Source of the DNA: Gonocerus acuteangulatus
Taxonomy: Eukaryota; Arthropoda; Insecta; Hemiptera; Coreidae
Assembly: GCA_946811695.1 (NCBI GenBank)
Contig: OX328126.1
Coordinates: 10,371,746 to 10,435,745 of the forward strand
Direction of reading: 5' to 3'
Length of the DNA stretch: 64,000 bases
The notes under the pieces are model-generated. The model worked only from the letters and a program-made list of their open reading frames with translations, had not been told where the DNA came from and made no database searches. Shown piece after piece: positions 45,316 to 55,139 of the stretch (position 1 is its first letter; the number at the start of each line of letters is the position of its first letter). The position numbers were made by a program, and so were the translations under genes.

Positions 45316-46800
45316 CTGTTCGCTCATTTCTGGCTTCCCTAATGGTCCGATTCTGATGAAATTTGGTACAAAAATCCGTCGTCCAATTTAAAAGGTCAAG
45401 TTCGTTAACGAGCAGAATCCGCCCACTGGAAGATGGCGTTTGGGGCGAAATTCGCGAAAAAAAAAATCGTAACGCTTACGCTTTTGAGTTCATAAGCTTG
45501 TAAGTACTCAAGGCGATAGCTTTAACCGTTTTCGAGAAAATTGGAAAATAATTTTTGAATACCGTTTTTGGTTTGGGTACTTAAAATCATGGGATTCAGT
45601 TGAAACATTTTCTACTTTCATTAAAACTAATATGTTGAAATTTTTGTTACGTTTGGAGTTTAGGAAGGGTTAGAATAAAATATTTTATTAACAGACATAA
45701 AAAGTTTTGGTAACTTTGTATACTTTCCTTAATATCTCGAAAAAGGTTGAGAATCTTGGTAAACCGAAGAATACCTTTAGAAAGCTTATTAAACGCTCTA
45801 AAAAAAAGGTTCTAATGAAAGTTTTGATTAGGCGATGTCAATCGGAGAAATAAGAGCTTAAAACTTTAAAGTAATTGATTTCGCTTATTCGAACTGTTCT
45901 TTTTGTCTGTTTTTTATTCCTTGTTATTTTTTAATTGCTTATTGTTGGATAATGTATTTGAAAATAAAACAGGTTAAGAAAAATAAGAAAAACAATTTAA
46001 TGTTATAGATATGGATTTCCAAGATATATAGCTTTTCAACTGCCTAGCGTCCTTCCTAGGGAGGGTTCTTTGTCTTTGATTTTGGTACTTAGAATTATGG
46101 GATACAGTTGAAACATTTTATGCACGTTCGAGTTTCATCAACACTAATATGTTGAAATTTTTGTTACGTTTAGAGTAAAGTAAGGGTTAGAATAAAATAT
46201 TTTATTAACAGACAAAAAAAGTTTTGGTAGCTTTGTATAATTTCGTTAGTATCTCGAAAACCGTTGACAATCTTGTGAAGCGGAAGATTACCATTCGGAA
46301 GCTTACTAAATGCTCTACAAAAAAGGTTCTGAAGAAAGTTTTAATTAGGCGATGTCAACCGGAGAAAAAAGTGCTTAAAGCTTTAAATTAATTGATTTCG
46401 TTTATTCCAATGGTTCTTTTTGTCTGTTTTATTTCTTGTTATTTTTTAATTGCTTATAGTTGGATAATGTATTTGACAATAAAACTGGTTAAGTAAAATA
46501 ACAAAAACAATTTATTGTTAGAAATATAGATTTCCAAGATTCCAAGACCTTGTCACTAGCGGGTCCGTTTCTAGTGTAGCAGACCCTTCCAGGTAAGATT
46601 GTAAATCATGACCTTTCAACACTTTACTACTCACAGGAATGGCGTTAGTGACCTTAAGGGTTGACACGCCATTTTAATAATTAATTTTAAAAAAAGACTG
46701 GTGGAACCAAAATAATAACTGCTTCTATTTTAATCTTTCCAAATTAGACTAGGGATATGAACGGAACCGCGCTAAGATGATGCAGTCCTGCGAGACGGAC
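44291..46800 (+). mobile_element. F2 repeat, most complete copy, with nested retroposon
   Basis: It starts TTTAGCGCGGTTCCTCCC with the 11-bp hairpin. The head is split by a retroposon at 44420-45244, followed by (TA)n (45266-45311) and the body (GTCTGTTCGCTCATTTCTGG onward). It ends GAACCGCGCTAAGATG near 46770-46785. Part of the body is present twice (about 45560-46015 and 46075-46560), separated by GTCCTTCCTAGGGAGGG. No coding domain is recognised. Confidence 0.85.
44420..45244 (+). mobile_element. Unidentified 825-bp retroposon inside F2
   Basis: AAATAACGTTGGTTC occurs immediately before (44405-44419) and after (45245-45259) the insert, a 15-bp target duplication. The insert ends in (AATA)n, as expected for target-primed reverse transcription. 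Its middle (44640-45100) is low-complexity ATAATGATAAGTATA-type sequence. No protein domain; the source is unknown. Confidence 0.85.
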
Positions 46801-46865
46801 TTTTTTTTCTAAAGAACCTTTAGAAGGCCATATTTCTAGAACGGAGTGATATAGAAATGTATCAG

Positions 46866-47518
46866 AATTTCCACTTTGAAACTCCTGATAACAGTTCTCT
46901 AGATTTATTCAATAGTAAATTTTAAGCAATAAATTTTCTACAAATTCTACAATATTTAGTTACGGACTGACAAGAAAAAACTTTCTTTAAAATAACATAA
47001 AAAAATACAGGGAATCCAAAATGAATAAAAAGTTTATGAAATCGGATATTCGTAGAAATTCTATTCAATGAGAAAACTTCTGTTTTATTTCAGATTTAAA
47101 TAAGAAAAGAGTGTTTTTGTAGACGAATTTTCCTCTTTAACGAAGTTGATCCTTTTTCATTTTTTTTTTTCTTTTTCCACGTAAGGACACATTAAATATT
47201 CTTTCTGATATTTCCTTTCTCTGGTATTTAGAATTCCTCTTCTTCGCTTCTTAAATTAGAATTTATTAAAATCTTCATTGATCGTCCAAACCAAAATTGA
47301 CCCCAGTTAAAATATATGTATACATGTGTTGTTGTTAAGACTATGCCGAAGCTTGTTTTCATTTTTTTTTTTTTTTTTTTTTTCTGACAGGAAGCTAGAT
47401 ATAAATTATTCCGGACGGAGATTCCTAATTTTTTCCACCGGTCGTTACGTTTGTTATATTGGAACTAAACGCGGAATAAGTCTTAAGTGTCCTGAAAGAA
47501 AGATGAGTTGCGCACGGA
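46866..47518. other. No gene; weak W-head-like stretch
   Basis: 47220-47320 has AAAATCTTCATTGATCGTCC and TTGACCCCAGTTAAAATATA, resembling the W head at 49.2-49.3 kb. The rest is unrecognised. Confidence 0.4.
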
Positions 47519-47672
47519 CTTCTAGGTTATTACCGCCGACATCCATGGTGCAGCAGGGAATTTTTACAACGGGCCCTGAAATGAGAAAAATCCTTGCTCA
47601 ACGGGGGGCTCGAACACTTAACTCCCGCATGAGAATCAAAGGCGTTACCCACTAGACTGCAGGGAGACGCCC
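47519..47672 (-). mobile_element. SINE-C copy 2, diverged
   Basis: The minus-strand head (GTCTAGTGGGTAACGCCTTT) and a box B region altered to GTTCGAGCCCC are followed by the short body ending GTCGGCGGTAATAACCTAG. The 3' poly(A) is lost. Confidence 0.75.
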
Positions 47673-47779
47673 CAATTTCTAAATTTGCCGGTATAGCCTG
47701 TAATTTGTACTGTAAGAAAAATCATAGTACTGGAAGTCAGCAGAACTGAACATCTGCGGTCCGTCAAACATTCTTTACA

Positions 47780-47990
47780 CACTAGGGTTCAACAAACCCT
47801 AAGGGGTCAGCTTAGTGGCTCTGTCACGTTTTAGTAATCCTAGCAGCCTGTATGCTTTGATCCTCGATGGATATACCTCTATACACCTATGGTTTAACAA
47901 TCCCTAAGAGGTCAGCTTAGTGGCTCTGTCACGTTTTAGTAATCCTAGCAGCCTGTATGCTTTGATCCCCCATGGCTATACGCGTAACAT
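47780..47990 (+). repeat. Two 105-bp direct repeats with tRNA-like content
   Basis: GGTCAGCTTAGTGGCTCTGT begins near 47805 and again near 47910, continuing through TAATCCTAGCAGCCTGTATG and TTTGATCC. GTCAGCTTAGTGG resembles a box A and GCTTTGATCCC a degenerate box B, so it may be a tandem tRNA-derived sequence. Confidence 0.75.
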
Positions 47991-49189
47991 CGTGCATAGA
48001 GAAGCATTAGGCACTGTAAAGTTGATTTTTTTTAAATACCAATACGACGGTGTTTATACTGCAAAATAAACAAAAAGATTTATTCAAAAATGCTGCCCTA
48101 TGTTCACTATCCACGAGAATATGACACCATAATTTTATGAGATAATTGATCTTGCCGTAAAGAAATGTGAAAGAATTAAAGTTGGTTGAGACTGGAGATC
48201 AAAGGGGTGTTTTAATCATATTTATTTTTGACTTCATAAAGAGTATCGTTTTAAAACGTCAGTTTAACGATATATAAATAAGCAAACACGAAGCACGTCA
48301 TAACCAAGCATCTTTTGAAAAGCTATTAACTTTACATATACTAGAGTTTTGAGTTCTATTTTAGTCTCGGAAGGAAGTATGAGGTAGAGGGTATAGAAAA
48401 GCGTTAAGTGCTTTTTAAGTCGATGTGAACTGGGTATAGAAGCAACATGGTGGTAAAGGAGACAAATTCTATCCTTATTACTGCTTATCCATCAGCTGTT
48501 CTTCGGGGGGGGGGAGGTCCTCTGACAGCTGTCAGCTCTAGCGGGATTAAAGTTCCGCCTATTAAAAGAGGAATGGGATAATAGACTCTGTCACGTTCCA
48601 CAACCAATTTGCATACTGTATTACAGCAGGCGGAAATTCAGGTTCCTCTCGCTAGAACATCGACAAGATTATATCAATTAATATCTTGGTAGATTGTGAA
48701 GAATCTTTTAAGGCCATTTTTGCCGTAACAGGTAACAAGGTTACGCAAGGGTTTTACGTCCTTTATGACTGCAGAATTCGCCAAAATATTGAACGGTCAT
48801 CTGTTACGCTCTATAAGTAGTAACAGTTTACTTACAGACCTCGGCAAGATGGAACGTCTCCACCAGTTGACAGCTGTTCATCGACAAAGAGCCCGAACTG
48901 CTTTATCAGTCGTCAGTAATGAGGACTCGGCAGCATCTGCCTGCTCAAGCAGTTAATGAATCAGTGGAGCGGTTGCCTTCGACTGCTCCAACATGCGGTT
49001 ACAGGGTTAATCGACAAACAACCTGAAATGCTTTAACAGTCTTCCGCATGAGGGGCTCCGGTGCTATTCTCAGCAGATGACGTAAATGTACCCATCGTCA
49101 TTATATAAAAACACCAATTTCCAGAATATTAATGAAAAATGAAAGTAGATAAAAGCAACATCCTAACGAAAATTAAGGAAAGGTGTGTT
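47991..49189. other. Unrecognised; weak internal duplication
   Basis: CATCGACAAAGAGCCCGAAC, TGCTTTATCAGTC near 48880 and AATCGACAAACAACCTGAAA, TGCTTTAACAGTC near 49010 are diverged copies. The 63-codon frame at 48765 shows no domain. A G-run lies near 48506-48514. Confidence 0.4.
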
Positions 49190-49865
<676 letters not shown>

Positions 49866-50328
49866 ATTTTGCTCATCAAAGTAGCCTGAAATATGGGACT
49901 CTATTTTCGACATGCTCCGTTTCATAAATATTACAGAAATGTAGATAATTGTATCACATGAGGAGAATAATTTTTAAGTAGAATAATGGCAGCTGTAATA
50001 AATTAATGTTGGCACAATATAAATTTGATACCAGAAACATATGGATTATTTCAAGATTTTTTTTTTGTTTTTAATTTATATAATGTTACTCAGAGATGCT
50101 ACAGTATGTTCAAAATATTATGCATATATCATAAACCGTTATCGATTCCATCCTGAGGTGGGTTGACTTTCTTCTTTGTTTGACTCGATAAAAAAATCCC
50201 ACTTCATCATAATTGTTCAAATTATTCAGATACTCTTGCCATTGGACGTCATGTTACCCGAAAATTTTGTTAGCAAAAATATTCCTGGTATAGGTTTTTG
50301 TATTCTTAAAATTTATTTTAGGTATTTA

Positions 50329-50388
<60 letters not shown>

Positions 50389-50650
50389 CAAAATATTGAT
50401 AATACAGGAAGGTTAATAAATAAAATTTGTGAATTTTTTTATTGAAATAACTTTTGCAATCACCCCTGCCTGTATTAAGCCTCCCCTGCCTTCTTGGATA
50501 ACACTGATGTTCCCTTTATTTTCCAGAAGGTTAGCCTGCTCACTTCAGGTATTACACGTGTAGGATCATTTCCACCCACGAGGGTAGCGTGATTCTCCAT
50601 CGTTTCCTTCAGAATGACTTTAAGAAGTAAAAGCTCTCCAGAGACTTCAC
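49866..50650. repeat. Spacer with (TA)n
   Basis: (TA)n at 50334-50383; otherwise unrecognised. The frame at 50176 runs into the TA tract and is not supported as a gene. Confidence 0.6.
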
Positions 50651-50681
50651 TGTTAGTAGTAGTAGTATTTGCTTTTATGCA

Positions 50682-50830
50682 TTTACTGTCGTTAAAAGTA
50701 AACTTGACAAGTGATACTATACTGTCGTTAAAAGTAAACTTGACAAGTGATACTATACTGTCGTTAAAAGTAAACTTGACAAGTGATACTATACTGTCGT
50801 TAAAAGTAAACTTGACAAGTGATACTATAC
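50682..50830. repeat. 36-bp tandem repeat, four copies
   Basis: GTCGTTAAAAGTAAACTTGA recurs at 50688, 50724, 50760 and 50796. The length is a multiple of three, so the frame stays open through it, but there is no sign of a gene. Confidence 0.95.
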
Positions 50831-51078
50831 GCCAATGATTTGCACACAGTAATTTATAGTGCTTCTCTAAAAGTATACGTGTAATGAAGAGCTAACTACT
50901 CATATAATTTAGTCCAGGGGGTATCTGTAAAGAAAAAAAAAAATCTTTATTTTGATATTGAGGAGAAGGGTACGCTAATAACAAGAATATCATAGAAATA
51001 ACTTAAAAAACTATAATTTACTCATAAATAAATCGGAATATTCCCAAGACATTCTTTTTGCAATAATATAAAAATCAC

Positions 51079-51182
51079 GTTTTAGCACTTTCCTCCGAAG
51101 GAAAGTAGCTATTGAGGTTGCACTCATGACTGAATTTTTTAAAAATGTCTTCAAATCTTTATCGATCCTACCTAGTAGACAT
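51079..51182 (+). mobile_element. W repeat head fragment
   Basis: TTTTAGCACTTTCCTCCGAA, GTAGCTATTGAGGTTG, CTTTATCGATCCTACCTAGT match 49196-49292. It ends abruptly at GTAGACA, where the transposon-protein relic begins. Confidence 0.85.
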
Positions 51183-51600
51183 TCACATTCATGACACAGC
51201 CGAGATTTTCTTGAAAAAAGTCCAAATGAGAGTGCAGAAAATTCACTTTCATACTCATATCGCAGCCCAGCTTTCGAAAATATATTTCCAAAATTTTGGT
51301 AATTTCCCAAAACGTTTTCGATGACACTCTTAAAACCAGTCCATGCCTGCTTTTAAACATCTGTCATCGTTTAATAACGTAACAGAAATCGACTTTCTAA
51401 TTTTTGGCCCAACAAATATTCCCTCTTTATGTTTAGCATCAGATATTGCAGGGAACATCTTGCAGATATATTTGTAGCAGTTGTCATTCTTATTCAAAAC
51501 CTTCAGATAATGCTCCATTAAGCTTAATTCTATGTGCAAAGGTGGTAAAAGAACATTTTTGGAGTCTACAAAACACTTATGAATTACACCTTTTTATTCC
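51183..51600 (-). pseudogene. Relic of a conserved transposon-associated protein
   Basis: Minus-strand frames give VLLPPLHIELSLMEHYLKVL, DAKHKEGIFVGPKIRKS, then, after a frameshift, FWEITKILEIYFRKLGCDMS, MKVNFLHSHLDFFQENLG. I recognise the pattern (PPLHIKLGLMK...SDAKxKEGIFxGPQIR...GCNMSxKxHFLHSHLDxFPEN) as one found in many copies in arthropod and other invertebrate genomes, usually annotated only as hypothetical and apparently carried by a transposon. Frames change near 51330-51360, so it is broken. Its function is not known to me. It lies opposite to and just left of the Penelope-like fragment. Confidence 0.65.
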
Positions 51601-51715
51601 TGGCACGAGATTGTCCCTCTGCAACCAATTTTTTTTCTGACTGCAAGATAAGTCAAATAATAAATAACCCCAAAGATAATTTACAGTTAAGATCACCAGG
51701 TGTCTACAGTATCCC

Positions 51716-52228
51716 ATGCTAAGATCACCAGGTGTCTATAGTATCCCATGCTCCTGCGGAAAAGAATATATTGGACAGACAGGAAGATTGGTGTGCACTA
51801 GAATAACAGAACATATGAAGACGGTTAAGAATGGCAACTTTGAAAAATCGGCGGTAGCAGAACATTTTTATAACACTAATCATGCTATCCAGTTCGACCA
51901 AGTAAGCATTCTGGCGAAAATACAAAATTATCAAGAACGGATCATAAGGGAAGCCATAGAAATAGTACGATGCCCGGAAAATTTCAACAAAGAAGATGGG
52001 TACAAGCTCAGCAAATTGTGGCATCCGGTAATTAAACCTAGAGAAAAAAGAAAAAACGAAATTCAGCCAATCAATGATCCAGATGGGACCCACCGACCAG
52101 AATCAAGCAAGACCGGGTCCAACCAACCAGGGACATGGAAGAGCAGACTACGCCCGCGGATGAATACAAAGAGAGGTATTTATACAGAAGAACTAGAAGA
52201 ACATCCTCATTCTCAGACTAAGCCCTGA
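51716..52228 (+). pseudogene. Penelope-like GIY-YIG endonuclease domain (C-terminal fragment)
   Basis: The open frame of 170 residues carries GVYSIPCSCGKEYIGQTGR: the GIY-YIG pair is G6-V-Y8 and Y18-I-G20, with cysteines C12 and C14 as in Penelope-type endonucleases. Downstream are TRITEH (R29, H33), SAVAEH (45-50), the IIREAIEI helix with the expected catalytic glutamate (E79), and P-E-N-F (87-90). It ends in a basic, low-complexity tail. In the family this domain nicks DNA for target-primed reverse transcription. The ATG used lies in the 32-bp duplication and is not native. The RT domain is missing, so it cannot act alone. Confidence 0.88.
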
Positions 52229-52261
52229 GGAAGCTGGCACTATGACTAGCGAAACGTCGGC
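52222..52261 (+). ncRNA. Hammerhead-like motif B at the Penelope-like stop codon
   Basis: CTGAGGA at 52225-52231 contains the ORF stop TGA (52226-52228). Then come an extra A, GCTGGC (52233-52238), loop, ACTAGC (52245-52250), GAAA (52251-52254) and CGTC (52255-52258). Stem II has five of six pairs with one G-U; stem I is GCC/GGC (52222-52224 with 52259-52261); stem III is ACGT. Confidence 0.65.
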
Positions 52262-52484
52262 AAAGAAGTTTGTGACAAGGTCAATACCAGAAGACTATAA
52301 TGTGTGTAATTTTTTTTCTTGTCCAGTGATCGGATCAGCCTCTACTATCCCATCCACAAACAAATCATGGCATTTTAGTGTAGCCTATTAGCGTGAAATT
52401 ACTGTTTAATTTCCACAAAATTTATGTTTTTATTTTACTTTTCTAGATTTTAATTTTATCGTGCAAATACACTTGACAAATAAT

Positions 52485-52610
52485 TCTAGGACGGGTTTTC
52501 TCCAGGTTACCACTCTTTTCTTGTCATTCATTTTTTTTTCTTAAAGACCACCCCCTCCCTAGTGAGATTCGAACCACGATGGACAAGGTGTGCATACGCC
52601 TTAGCAATCG
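52485..52610 (-). mobile_element. SINE-B relic
   Basis: TAGGACGGGTTTTCTCCAGG, TTACCACTCTTTTCTTG, CCTAGTGAGATTCGAACCAC and CATACGCCTTAGCA follow SINE-B order in minus orientation, with losses. Confidence 0.72.
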
Positions 52611-52904
52611 TTATACTCGGCATCGCTACAAACAAAGCTGGTTGGCGATGGTTCATTATCATATCGTCGATACAAATGCTAATATCCAATTTGACAAAAA
52701 CGCATTTTCCATTTTTATCTTCACTCATTGGTGTTGGACTGGTGTACAACAAACTTTCGAATCTTAATTTCACTCAGTGAAAGGGAAAGTAACCACTGTG
52801 AAAAGGTCGAATCTGCCGACTATTTGACTGTCCAAAAGCAAAGTTATGAATAAAAGTTTTTTTCACTCTGGAAAGTGGTGATTTTCACATTAGATACTTC
52901 ACAT

Positions 52905-52998
52905 TTCTATCGACGATATCGGAAATTCATAAGGCCAACTTTCACTGACGAGAAAAGTTTATTCGCTGAGCGCTTTAGAGACCAAGTCTCATCATCCG
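52905..52998 (-). mobile_element. Hammerhead-bearing repeat tail (class 2), copy D
   Basis: The minus strand from 52998 reads CGGATGATGAGACTTGGTCT, CTAAAGCGCTC, then ACTTTTCTCGTCAGTGAAAG and TTGGCCTTATGAATTT. It aligns over about 85 bp with 53621-53708, so the two are copies of one repeat in opposite orientation. Confidence 0.72.
52968..52998 (-). ncRNA. Hammerhead-like motif D, class 2, core decayed
   Basis: CGGATGA (52998-52992, second base changed), extra T, stem II GAGAC/GUCUC with loop TTG (52990-52978), TAAA in place of GAAA, then GCGC and TC. Stem II is perfect but two core bases are lost, so it is inactive as seen. Stem III AGCGCT is self-complementary. Confidence 0.5.
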
Positions 52999-53010
52999 TA
53001 CCTGTCGGCA

Positions 53011-53509
53011 AAAAGCAGAACAAATATATATTAACAACTAATCTACGAATGTAAGAAACGTTAAAAACTAAATTTAAAAAAAAAATAAAAAAATACATTA
53101 AAATAAAAAAAAACATTCCGAGACGAAGAACAATTATAAATATATTATTAGGATTAAGCATTATACATAATCATAAAAAAGAAAGAAAAATATTTATATC
53201 GAAAATAGAAAAAGGGGTTTACGGACCTATAGATTATGTCTGTGCACTCGTGCGATACTGACAGCTTAACCCATTTAAGACGTGGATTTTTTTCAAACAC
53301 AGTCTTCAGGAGCGATTTTTTTCCTTCTCTTTATAGTTTATTTTACCCTTCCGTCGGACGCGGTACTAATCCTAACACAGTCGGCCGCACCTCTGTGAGA
53401 TTAGACAGGATATTTTTATGGGGAAATTAGATAAATACAACTCCTTCAAATATCATTTTATAAAGAAAGTTTTACATATTCTTAGTAACAACTTTAAATT
53501 AAACAGTGG
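53011..53509. other. No recognised feature
   Basis: AT-rich; poly(A) stretches near 53075-53110. No supported gene. Confidence 0.4.
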
Positions 53510-53620
53510 AGGCCCAGTGGCCGTGAGTGTTAAGGCGTGAGCACTTAACACTCCGTGCCAAAGGTCGTGGGTTCGATTCCCACTATGGGCTGGTGGCTTT
53601 TCTTTAGAAAAAAGAAACAG
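53510..53620 (+). mobile_element. SINE-B head joined to a hammerhead-bearing tail
   Basis: The tRNA-like half is well preserved (GGCCGTGAGTGTTAAGGCGT, GTGGGTTCGATTCCCACTAT, GGCTTTTCTTTAGAAAAAAG). At 53616-53621, where the usual body continues GGCATCAGCC, it switches to GGCACTGATGA of repeat class 2. Confidence 0.85.
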
Positions 53621-53708
53621 GCACTGATGATTAGGCTTGGTCTCGAAAGCGCTCTGTAAATGTACTTTTCTAATCAGTGACGGTTCGCCTTATCAATTTG
53701 ATTGGCCC
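53621..53708 (+). mobile_element. Hammerhead-bearing repeat tail (class 2), copy E
   Basis: It carries motif E, then TGTACTTTTCTAATCAGTGA and GGTTCGCCTTATCAATTTGA, matching copy D in reverse orientation. Confidence 0.72.
53624..53654 (+). ncRNA. Hammerhead-like motif E, class 2, intact core
   Basis: CTGATGA (53624-53630), extra T, stem II TAGGC/GTCTC (four of five pairs including one G-U, loop TTG), GAAA (53645-53648), GCGC, TC (53653-53654). Stem I is short (GCA/TGT). Stem III AGCGCT is a self-complementary hexamer, as in dimer-type minimal hammerheads. Confidence 0.6.
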
Positions 53709-53998
53709 ACATGAAAATTGATCATGCCTGGAAAACTTTTACCTTATTAATTAAACTAAGTGAGAGTGATATCGATGGATATTTTCTCTCCTCATGATAT
53801 CACAGGCCACGCCTCATTCGCCTCCAATCCTCCCTGCTAGTCGCAGGGTGTGGTTGGATGGCGTAAGGTAACTCCAGGTCATCCTAGAATCCTTCCTAAC
53901 AAGGAAGGTATTCGGCTGAAAACTGGGGACACCTGAGGCGTGGTCAAGTAACTAATTTCAAATTACAAAGTACAGTTCAATTGTAGATTGTAATATTC

Positions 53999-54051
<53 letters not shown>

Positions 54052-54692
54052 TTTGAATTATTTAAACTTGATACTTATTATTTTGCTTGCACCAGGCAGC
54101 TCCATTTGATTGAATTCTTATTTTAATTTAATTTATATTCTATCATATATATTTTTATGCATAGAGAAATAGCTACTGCACAAAGCGGCCAATCCGTGGG
54201 GAATTAATTTCTCGTTCTAGGATTTGTAAATCTGAGCGAATGTAAAAGTGGATTATGTTCTCACTCTCCTATTAGGATTCGGGAATTAATTACAATCCAA
54301 ACCGAGTGGAAAACCATTTCCAGCTATTATGAGAGGGAAATGGCGGGCTTTAATGTGAGTCTTTATGGCCTCCAGTCCGGTTATTGACTAGGTAATGACT
54401 TTTTTGGTCAATTCAAACTAATTTATGAACAGAAGCGCTTCTCTTCATTTTATGAAATTATATAATACTAATACTACTCGAAAAATATTTTTTTTAAATA
54501 TATTAGAACCCAGAATAGCAATTAATTTCTACAATTAATCAAAGTGGATAAACGCACATCTAATACAAGTTTTTTTTATAATAATTTTTTAGGCAAAAAA
54601 TGTATGAAATAACAGAATTAATGATTTTAATTTCTTTTTTAAATTTAGGTTATTGCTAATTAGGTATATCTTGGTTAAATGAAGACAATGTC
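53709..54692. other. Repeat-like stretch, (TA)n, unrecognised sequence
   Basis: 53807-53945 is bounded by CCACGCCTCA and its complement TGAGGCGTGG and contains CCTTCCTAACAAGGAAGG, so it may be a small inverted-repeat element. (TA)n lies at 54003-54051. The rest to 54692 is unrecognised. Confidence 0.5.
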
Positions 54693-55109
54693 CATACGTG
54701 TAAAAAAAAAAAAAATAAATAAATAAAAAAAAATAAAAAAAAAAAAAAAAAAAAAACAGACCCGTAACAGGCCACGAGGGCCCTGAGGGGCAGATACTAT
54801 AGAGGTATCTGATTCATGACCATACGGCACACTAGGGAGGATAGTGTGGTCAGTACTATGCTCCGGCCGCCTGATTTTTCCCTTGGCTGCTTCGACTGCT
54901 AGAGTCATTTGCACCAACCAAGGTACCCATTATTAAATTAATTAAAGGCTGGGTTGGCCTAGGGACGGTCAGGGAGGCCGAATTCAACCGGTGAACGAAG
55001 ACACTAGAAGAAAAACTCTTTAGTACTATGCTCGGGATTTGAACTCAGGCCTCCAGCTTATTAGTCCAGTGCTCTACCACTGAACTAACATCGCCCCCAT
55101 ACGTGTAAA
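54693..55109 (-). mobile_element. SINE-A copy 6, full length, with 12-bp target duplication
   Basis: A minus-strand copy including the tRNA-like head (GTTAGTTCAGTGGTAGAGCA, slightly altered box A; GAGTTCAAATCCC box B). CATACGTGTAAA flanks it at 54693-54704 and 55098-55109. The poly(A) side is a long A-rich tract of about 50 bp with T interruptions. Confidence 0.95.
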
Positions 55110-55139
55110 TAGGTATTGCAAAAACAAATTTGTTAAATA

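Larger units (their letters stand above)
43590..46865. mobile_element. Outer element holding nested insertions
   Basis: 43595-43652 (TTTCTATCTCTCTCCGTTTC, AAATATGGCCTTCTAAAGG) is inverted at 46805-46862 (CCTTTAGAAGGCCATATTTC, ACGGAGTGATATAGAAA). Between them lie a 614-bp TIR element and an F2 copy. This suggests an older inverted-repeat element invaded by others, or two halves of one duplicated segment. Confidence 0.6.
51685..52261 (+). mobile_element. Penelope-like element, 3' fragment
   Basis: It holds the GIY-YIG endonuclease end of a Penelope-like element and its start of 3' UTR with hammerhead-like motif B. A 32-bp direct duplication (AAGATCACCAGGTGTCTA at 51689 and 51721) at the left edge would shift the frame. 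The reverse transcriptase part is absent, so the element is 5' truncated. Confidence 0.85.

Noticed and set aside
47326..47655. 109-residue frame
   Set aside because: Begins in a poly(T) tract and ends in the antisense of SINE-C; no domain.
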